From Diphasiastrum complanatum (Eukaryota > Streptophyta > Lycopodiopsida > Lycopodiales > Lycopodiaceae), in NCBI GenBank assembly GCA_029204225.1, contig CM055098.1, forward strand, positions 10,367,246 through 10,431,245: a stretch of DNA of 64,000 nucleotides, in the 5' to 3' direction. Of the stretch, positions 57,121 to 64,000 are shown piece after piece (position 1 is the stretch's first letter; each line of letters begins with the position of its first letter). The notes under the pieces are model-generated. The model worked only from the letters and a program-made list of their open reading frames with translations. It made no database searches and was not told the DNA's origin. Both the position numbers and the translations under genes were made by a program.

Positions 57121-57824
57121 CAAAGGATTTTGAGAGAAGAATCTTTCAAAAATCTTTCGAGTATCACTTAAAAATTCAACTGATGAATTTTTCTTTTTCT
57201 TTTTTTCGAATTTTTCTTTTTCTTTGACTTTTATGTTTATTATTTAATTGTTATTTATTATTTTATTCATTATTTATTTTTTGGATTTGGTAAATCCCTT
57301 TTTATTAAATGTATAAATGTACACGTGTTCCCATAGGTCATTTATATTTATGCTTATATTTATGACTACGTGGAAGATTGCGTAGGCATGATTATTTGAA
57401 TTTTAACGGTCTTAATCTAATTAAGATCATCTCTTAGCCGTCTTAGAAATCGGTAAGATACCGTTTTTATTTATGAATTTGACAAGTGTCAAATCAAGTT
57501 GCTACGTGATCATCGTCCCCACTGTGTCTGCCACTATTTTGGAAGCCCTAATTTCATAAACCCTAATAAATATATGAGCAATTTTCTCTCTTAGTTGCTG
57601 AATTTTTGCTCTGTAGCCATTTTCTCTCTCCATTTGTTTTCTATGTACAGCCTTCAAATTCACCATAATTCACGACAACAGTAAAAACAATCATACATGA
57701 ACATTTTATTCTCATTATCTAGTTGCTAGAAAAAAGAAAATTCCTAGCCCTACATCGCCCCCTCTCTCTCTCTTTTCTCCTCCTTTCTTATCTCACTAGT
57801 TCTTCATCACTCACCTTTTTCCAC
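57121..57824. other. Spacer, possibly gypsy LTR; no gene seen
   Basis: T-rich after the integrase stop (TTTTTCTTTTTC runs near 57190-57230). A CCTAATAAATATATGAG segment near 57560 could be promoter-like. No second copy exists in the window to define an LTR. Confidence 0.35.
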
Positions 57825-59680
57825 CATGCCTAGTTGCCCATCCTCACATGTTGATCTTCAAGTCTAACTTGACGATCATTTGATGAAGGCCAATGGTAGT
57901 ACCACCCTATTGCAAGGCCTTCAATCTCAAATGACCATTATGTATGCTCTCATCGAATCCACCTCTGTCTTTCCCCACTTCCCACCAATGCTCATGCTAG
58001 TTCAGTTCCCGATCCTCCACCGGATTATTTGTCTACCATAGATATTGCCTCCCACAACCCACCTCATCCCTCCAATACTATTGCCCATGACTTTTGTGAT
58101 AAGTTCTATTTATATATCTTTTTTGGGTCTTTCGATGGTATGAAACTCCAAAATTGGTTCTTTCAATTGAAAACCTATTTTCATTTAAACGTGTTTTACA
58201 AATTCAAGTTGTTGTGCTTTATCTTTCTAAACGTGCTTACAACTCAATCTCTTCTAATTCTACAATTGATTGGGGTTGAGTTCAAAGTTGCATTACATTA
58301 TGCTATGGTCGAGCCACACATGGCTTCAGTCTCAACTTACCTTCTATTGGCAACTCCAACAAATAGATACACTTTTAGCCTATAATGAAAAATTTGTTGA
58401 GTATTTTTTTTTTTATCTTCCGCTTGCTGAAGTTATTGTTTGTTATATAGTTGGTTTGTGTGATGCTTTAAAATTTGACGTCCAATCTTTTCAACCAATT
58501 TTTTTAGATCGTGCAATGTCTCTTGCTCGTGTTTTGCAACATAAATATCTTGATCAACAACCATAATTTTTCCCGTCATCTTGTTTCTCGTTCTGTTATC
58601 CCTCTTGTGTCATTTCCTCTTGTTTCTCAATTTTCTCCTTAGTTCCTCGGAGTTGTGTCCTCCTTTTTGTTTCCCGTACTATTGTTTTTTACAATTTTTT
58701 TCGAAAGAAATGGTTGAAATTCATTCTAAAAACCTTTGTTTTGATTGTTGTAGCCTTGATAAGTATAATCGTGATTGCCCAAACCCTCGCCCACTCTACA
58801 TTAGATGGCCATGAGATATTTGATCCTGATGACTCCTCCCTTTGCATGTCGAGGAAAATCTTGACCCTCCTCTTCTTGAGTATGCTAAATGTTTAACACA
58901 ACTAGCCTATGGCCATGAGTTTATTCCACTCATCGATTTTGGTAGTCTCATTCATTTATTAGTCAAAAAATTGCTTCTTGTATTCATGCCACCGCTCTTC
59001 CTATTTCTCATCCTTTGTGTGTTGAAGTTCTTTCAGAGTACTCATTTATTTTACATCATTCCTATTGAGCGATATATCACTCTTGACGCTGATTGGTTTG
59101 CTTCCTCAAGAGATGTTACCATTAACCTTGCCCAACAACATATATCTATCATGGTTGATGATTCTCCTTTTACTTTTCTTAGTATCGATTCTATCACTGA
59201 TTATAATCTTATCACTGCCAAACAATTTATGCATAGTCTTTCTAAAGCCCACTCTGTGGCTATTTTTGGTGTTCATCGTGCCTCCTCCCCTCTGGTTTTC
59301 TCCTCCCATTCCACCTCCTATCTATGATCTACTCATGACCTATCATGATGTTTTTGATGACCCTTCCATGTTACCTCCTTTATTTACATCTAAGTACTCA
59401 TCCTGCTTCCCAAGCTCCTTATCGTACGTCACTTTGAACAAGCTGAGATCCAGCGTCAAGTTTCTGATCTATTACAACATGTTCTCATTGTTCCTACTCA
59501 GAGCCCTTTTGGCGCCCCTTGCTTGTTAATAAGAAACATGGAACTAAACACTGATTTATTAATTATCAAGCACTCAATCACTTAACTATTTATATCCATA
59601 GTTAGTAGCCTTTCCTCATATTTAGACCCCAATCACTTAACTATTCATGATTAGTACCCCCTCCCTAACCTCCAAAATTG
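57825..59680 (+). pseudogene. Gypsy-c: Ty3/gypsy gag-to-RT relic
   Basis: From an ATG near 57825 (MPSCPSSHVD), shifted frames show a retrotransposon gag: LYIFFGSFDGMKLQNWFFQL, then LLAYNEKFVEYFFFYLPLAE and VCYIVGLCDALKFDVQ. A degenerate zinc knuckle follows near 58730 (CFDCCSLDKYNRDC, His replaced). An aspartic-protease-like LIDFGSLIHLL follows near 58930. The RT entry reads YHDVFDDPS and, in mixed frames at 59400-59560, APYRTSL, EIQRQVSDLLQHVLIVPTQS and PFGAPCLL. It fades out by about 59680. Many frameshifts. Confidence 0.78.
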
Positions 59681-60847
59681 TCATTGTTTGTCATTTGACC
59701 TCATCTACACCTTCATTCAACTGGCTAATCTTGTCACCAATGAGATTGGAGTCGTGCAACCTGAATTCAATTTCGTTTCTCTTGCCTGCATTCCTTGGAT
59801 TGCACAGTACACCAGTTAAGCTTCTAGGAGGTATTTTGTGCATAGATGGCTATGGCATGATATGGGTTGCAAAGTTTTGAATTTTTGAAGCTATGTTTTT
59901 CTGTTTCCAAGAAGTTCAAATTTGAACTTCATGAGATGGACAACAAAGTGATAGTTCTTCCCTGATAGACAAGGTGAATGGAAAAGTTTAACGGTTTTTT
60001 AAAATTTTGAGCAAAGTTCTATCATAATCAGTTCAGAGAGCATCTTCAAAAGCTCACTTGAATGTCTTTTATTGTTATGGTGGAAGTCCAAAGAAATCCA
60101 TATCGGTATCCTCTCTACCAAGTCAGACTCCTATTTTGGCTCCCCATTACATGTTGGTAGAGTTATAATTTCTCAATAAATCAAGTATTGAGGGTTCCTT
60201 CAGGTTAGTGGACCTTTTTCTGAGCCTTGATCAACAACGACAAGCTCCACCTTATTAATTCGCTCTTGGTCAGTTCATCTTCTTTTGCTCATTGAGCTCC
60301 ATATAGACTGCGCTCAACAGATACCCACATAAATTGCACTCGACAGATCCCATGCTTCTTAACTGATAAAATCAAGTGTGTAAAAAATATTTCATGAACA
60401 TATGCAATGGTTTTCATAAGAAGGCTATCATGAACCTTAACCCAAAAGTAAGATTGTGAAACTGTGTCCAGCAGGTTTATATATCTGTTGTCAGGCAAAT
60501 AGCCTCAAATTGCATTTCTTTTGGCAGCGACAAAATGCCATTTTAACAAGAGGTTTCTTGGGTTTTGCCAAAAACATTCAGTGAGCAATATATTTATAAT
60601 CCCTAGATCATTCATATATAAATGGAATGTTTCTCCAGCATCCAGGACCAGGTCCATGGTATTTTGCAGAAACTTCTGTGAGTAATAATGTTCGCAAAAA
60701 TCCTCCATCATGATTCACCCAAGTAATTAAAATGATCAGGCGTCTCGATGATCAGGCGTCTCGAAGTGTTACATCAACAGGGAAACTCGTTATCAAGGAC
60801 AAGAATGTGCAATTCAGCGTTTCTGAGATTTTACACAGCATAATTTC
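59681..60847. other. Spacer including the THG1 downstream region
   Basis: No recognisable gene. The part next to 60848 is presumably the 3'UTR of THG1 on the minus strand. Two open minus-strand frames (60289-60498, 60505-60711) show no domain. Confidence 0.45.
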
Positions 60848-62466
60848 TCAACTGATAATGTAAGCATGTTCTTCCCAAAATTGCTGACTGATTATATCAC
60901 AATGCTCAACCACAACTTTTGAACGAATCCTCTTGATAGGAAGTCCGTCTTTGAACTTTACAATTTCTTCCTCCTGCAGCAGTTAAGTGTATTAGATTAA
61001 AGGACAAGTCATCTGCATTCTAAAATTAAAATGCAAATAACTAACTGTGTCATTTCTTACCATTGTGGCTTATAAAGAGCAGAAAGTGATAAACAGATAA
61101 TCTTTTCTAAGCCAAGCATCAGGTGGAATCATAATCATTCAACGAAATTATCTTTAGGTGCCATTTTTTGCTTGCCAGATTGTTAATGTCATAAAGTAGG
61201 ACAAGGATTATCAGTCAAATTTGCAATAATTCCTAAAAGTGTGCTGTTCTGCATACATCAACGAATGGTATAATTTGACTAGCTTTGCAGTCGAGACACA
61301 CAGATAACTTCTGAGGGAGCTTTTTTAGGAAATGAATATGAAAACTGCAGGGCTCATTGAAAGAGGACCTTTTGATGCATATTATGGTATCTGGATGCAC
61401 ATTGCATATGAATATGTAATGATAGTATTAGTCATTAAATTGATCAGTAAACTAGGTATAGACAGAGCTTGCTATGACAACCTAACAAAAGGGTCCAAAA
61501 AAATTTGACATAAAGGTTGTGTATCTCATAGCCCAGATGATAGAACTTAAGGTCTCCCCAGAGTGACCTCCTAAGGATACAATTCCTGGGTGATGAAAAA
61601 TGAAGCAGCACGTAAGGTCTCACCGATAGCCTTACAACTTCAAGAATCGCATGAGCATTCAAGCAAAGGGATTATAATTTCCTGCATAGAATTTTCTAGT
61701 TCAAGTTTCAAACTACTGCAACTAGTAACACACCAATGTGAATTCACATGGTAACCTGTTTCACTTCATAGACTCCACCCACAAGGCCATAAAACTTTAT
61801 GCAAACTGCATGAATATACCAGCCCTACTCATCTTACAGATGCCCCACTGTAGATCTGGCCACATGAATACACATATGTACACGTGGGATTTTCAAAAGA
61901 CCTATACACAGACCATTTTGCTGAAGTTCTATCAGTTGTTGGGCAAAAGGAGGCATACTCAGCTACGATGAAGTCTATCCCTAGCGACCAAAGCTAGTCA
62001 CATGAAATTTCTGCTTTCTCATCCACTTCAAACAATTGCAAGTCTAACATGTCACTTTGAGATTCCTCAAAAGAAAGAACTCTCAACAACACACAAAAAC
62101 AGTAGCTGGTGGGGAGAATGATGAATAATTGATCTATTATAGAGCAATAACTCAAGAAAAAATTTAGTCGTGCAGTAATAGGTTACTATTTACAACATCA
62201 GCTACAATTTTGACTATCGACTTTAGCAACACAATCATCTGTTGCAACTCGACTACAGACCTGCAAAATAATGGCTACAGACCTGAACACAGATTTGTGT
62301 CAATTGTAAAGCTAAAGTGACCAAAAACATCTTCGAATTGCATTTCAGAGATGCTGACCTTTCTTCGAAACAGAGATGATCCCTTTCTGAAAATTTCTGG
62401 CAATGTGCTGTAATTGATTCCAAACTGAGTATAAAGTAGCTCGTTTTTATAATCAGCTTGAGTCCC
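60848..62466 (-). CDS. THG1: tRNA-His guanylyltransferase, last two exons (partial)
   Basis: Thg1 adds the G-1 nucleotide to the 5' end of tRNA-His by 3'-5' addition, needed for recognition by histidyl-tRNA synthetase. Two minus-strand exons are clear. 62466-62359 (36 codons) reads GTQADYKNELLYTQFGINYS then TLPEIFRKGSSLFRRK. 60973-60848 (41 codons plus TGA) reads EEEIVKFKDGLPIKRIRSKV then VVEHCDIISQQFWEEHAYII and S. Both start after AG, exon one ends at GTCAGC, and phases fit (0/0). These are the signature GTQ..KNELL, FRKGSS and VVxHCDII..FW blocks at the family C-terminus. The catalytic N-terminal domain is not in view; upstream exons must lie beyond 62466, and I found none up to 64000. The 1385-bp intron is unremarkable. 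Confidence 0.88.
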
Positions 62467-62948
62467 CTGTAACAATGTTGAAAATTTTAGATAGCATATC
62501 AGCTGTGCTGAAGTCATTCTCTGATGACAATATATTTATCAATCTGTTGTACATCTTAATCACATGCATTTCATTTGACCAGACCAACGGCGTATTAGAA
62601 AGAGATAATTTGAATTTAGGAACCAGAATTCTTTCTAATAGAAGAATGTTTTAAAGTGGCTGACTTTATTGGTTCAGTAAAATAAAGCTGCAATCAAAAG
62701 ATTTCCATTGACTTATTGCACTTATCTGATTTTGTATTCCCTTGATTCACCTATTTATTCTACTGATATCAATCTCGATCCTTCAAATGCATTCTATGAA
62801 TGATTGCCCATTTTATTCCAACTTTCACAGCCCTGTCAATTCACTTATCTTGGAAATGTCTGCACCTGTTTGCCATTACTCTCTCACTTATCCATTCCAT
62901 ACAAAACACTTGGGTATTTATTCCGATGTATATTAGCTATGGTGGGAT
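62467..62948. other. Probable THG1 intron; no gene seen
   Basis: Upstream of the THG1 exon acceptor on the minus strand. No exon with Thg1 motifs was found. Confidence 0.45.
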
Positions 62949-63658
62949 CTTAGTGGCCCGTTCCGGAATGGAACCAAATTTTTCTTTTGAAAAAATACGT
63001 TTTTTTTAACAAAGGAAAAAATTGATCCTTCCTGCCATCGAATCCTCCATTCTCTACCTCGCTCAGCTCTGATTGAATCTGCTTGCTTATGAACAGCATT
63101 ATGCATGTCCGGAACAAACCTAGTGACCTTCATTTGATATGTTTATTCCGTGCTTTGGTGCTGTGCACTGCAAAGAGAAATCAATATTTTTGGAAGAATT
63201 CTTACAAGTAACACCTTTATTCTGTGCTTTGATGCTGTACGCTGCAAAGGGAAATCAACATTTTTGGATGCGATGGGCACACGCTTCTACTTTTACATGT
63301 AATGTGCACATTGCTTCTAGTTTCATATTGCGCATGAGAAGTGTTTGCGTGCTGACCTCCCCGGTAAGCTACTAGAACCAGTTACATTCTGATCAACATG
63401 TAAAAGCGTTCTGCAACTAGTCCTCAACATTATAATCCAACACTGAACACTGAACAGTCGTGGAAAATATTGATTTCTCTTTGCAGTGCTCAGTCAAAAT
63501 TATTGAAAAAAATTTAGTCAGATTATCACGACTGTTCGCTTAAACCAGTTCCGATCAGCTTGAATAATTTATAATGATTTCCCTTTCATTCTCTATGGCT
63601 CGCCCGTACGTACGGAACGGAACGTTCCGACCCATTTTGCTCGGAACGAGCTTCTAAG
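62949..63658. mobile_element. Non-autonomous hAT-like element (MITE), 710 bp
   Basis: The left end CTTAGTGGCCCGTTCCGG and the reverse complement of the right end, CTTAGAAGCTCGTTCCGA, agree at 14 of 18 positions and form terminal inverted repeats. The flanking 8-mers GGTGGGAT (62941-62948) and CGTGGGAT (63659-63666) match at seven of eight, as expected for the 8-bp duplication of hAT transposons. Inside are repeated and inverted subterminal motifs but no transposase. Confidence 0.68.
63143..63272. repeat. 78-bp-spaced direct repeat inside the hAT-like element
   Basis: ATTCCGTGCTTTGGTGCTGT (from about 63146) and ATTCTGTGCTTTGATGCTGT (from about 63219) begin two similar units with CTGCAAAGRGAAATCAAYATT. 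An inverted copy of the AATATTGATTTCTCTTTGCAG part occurs near 63457-63490. Confidence 0.8.
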
Positions 63659-63824
63659 CGTGGGATAATCGATACAGACATGGTTCAAAGATGCCATTAA
63701 TTGGATTGATAGACCGATAATTAACCAAAACAGAGGATCCTGTATTACATGATCCTAATGGGGATAAGGCATTGCAAATCTCCAAAGCTAAAACCCACTA
63801 CCTTCAACCATTGGAAACTGCCCA

Positions 63825-63894
<70 letters not shown>

Positions 63895-64000
63895 CCCCAC
63901 ACCCACACACACGAAATAGAAAATGCTATAGTTGACTCATCAACTAATCACGCAGGAATGCATATAGACTCACCTCCAAACTATCAATACTCACACCCTA
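63659..64000. other. Right end of window; no gene seen
   Basis: Contains a compound microsatellite and ordinary sequence. Reverse-strand GTTTGGAG followed by GTGAGT near 63970 resembles a splice donor, but no coding frame supports it. Confidence 0.4.
63830..63894. repeat. Compound (CT)n(AC)n microsatellite
   Basis: About 40 bp of CT followed by about 24 bp of AC. Confidence 0.97.

Noticed and set aside
58270-59529. Hydrophobic overlapping frames suggesting a membrane protein
   Set aside because: They are off-frame readings of the gypsy-c relic; the correct shifted frames show gag, zinc knuckle and RT motifs.
60289-60711. Two minus-strand frames just downstream of the THG1 stop codon
   Set aside because: They lie after a well-supported stop, show no Thg1 or other motif and lack matching splice sites.
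61444-61662. Minus-strand frame in the THG1 intron as an extra exon
   Set aside because: The flanking exons join in phase 0 and reproduce the family sequence without a gap, so no exon is needed.

Overview
The window is nuclear DNA from a land plant, almost certainly a vascular plant with a large, repeat-rich genome. It holds three interpretable host genes, all on the minus strand and all with GT-AG introns. They sit in a mosaic of plant-type Ty1/copia and Ty3/gypsy retrotransposons, a CACTA transposase relic, a LINE, a hAT-like MITE and many long (CT)n, (GA)n, (AT)n and (GT)n microsatellites. The species cannot be fixed from the sequence alone. I saw no rRNA or tRNA genes, no CRISPR and no bacterial content.

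Host genes: (1) 3113-5215, a complete five-exon cytochrome P450 of the CYP72 clan, CYP709-like, predicted 520 aa. (2) 28031-29413, a complete four-exon AWPM-19/PM19-like four-helix membrane protein, predicted 185 aa, with a TATA-like box and a 71-bp tandem repeat upstream. (3) 60848-62466, the last two recognisable exons of a tRNA-His guanylyltransferase (THG1) gene. Its 5' part lies further upstream on the minus strand, beyond a hAT-like insertion or outside the window.

Repeats by region: 0.4-2.2 kb CACTA TNP2-type relic. 2.4-3.0 kb copia LTR fragment with primer binding site (PBS). 7.6-8.1 kb copia integrase fragment. 8.6-13.4 kb two same-family copia pieces with head-to-head LTRs. 13.4-18 kb gypsy relic, a 25-bp minisatellite and a long unidentified decayed reading frame. 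18-24.5 kb copia relics in chimeric arrangement. 24.5-26.4 kb LINE 3' end with oligo(A). 31.2-34.9 kb a complete non-coding LTR element (LARD-1). 37.7-42.7 kb a longer, 5'-truncated relative (LARD-2). 42.7-45.3 kb truncated minus-strand copia-e. 45.3-56.3 kb plus-strand copia-f, interrupted by the young minus-strand copia-g (48626-54107). 56.3-59.7 kb two gypsy relics.

No new defence or metabolic system is evident. The most unusual items are: copia-g, which moved recently although it lacks a recognisable integrase and a normal YVDD reverse transcriptase and instead carries a second 474-aa ORF; an exactly 94-bp LTR module fused at the same breakpoint to copia DNA at two distant sites; a 539-codon frame interrupted only by stops explicable by C-to-T change; and a hairpin-bearing minisatellite at the LARD-1 insertion site. 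Names copia-a to -g, gypsy-a to -c and LARD-1/-2 are local labels only.
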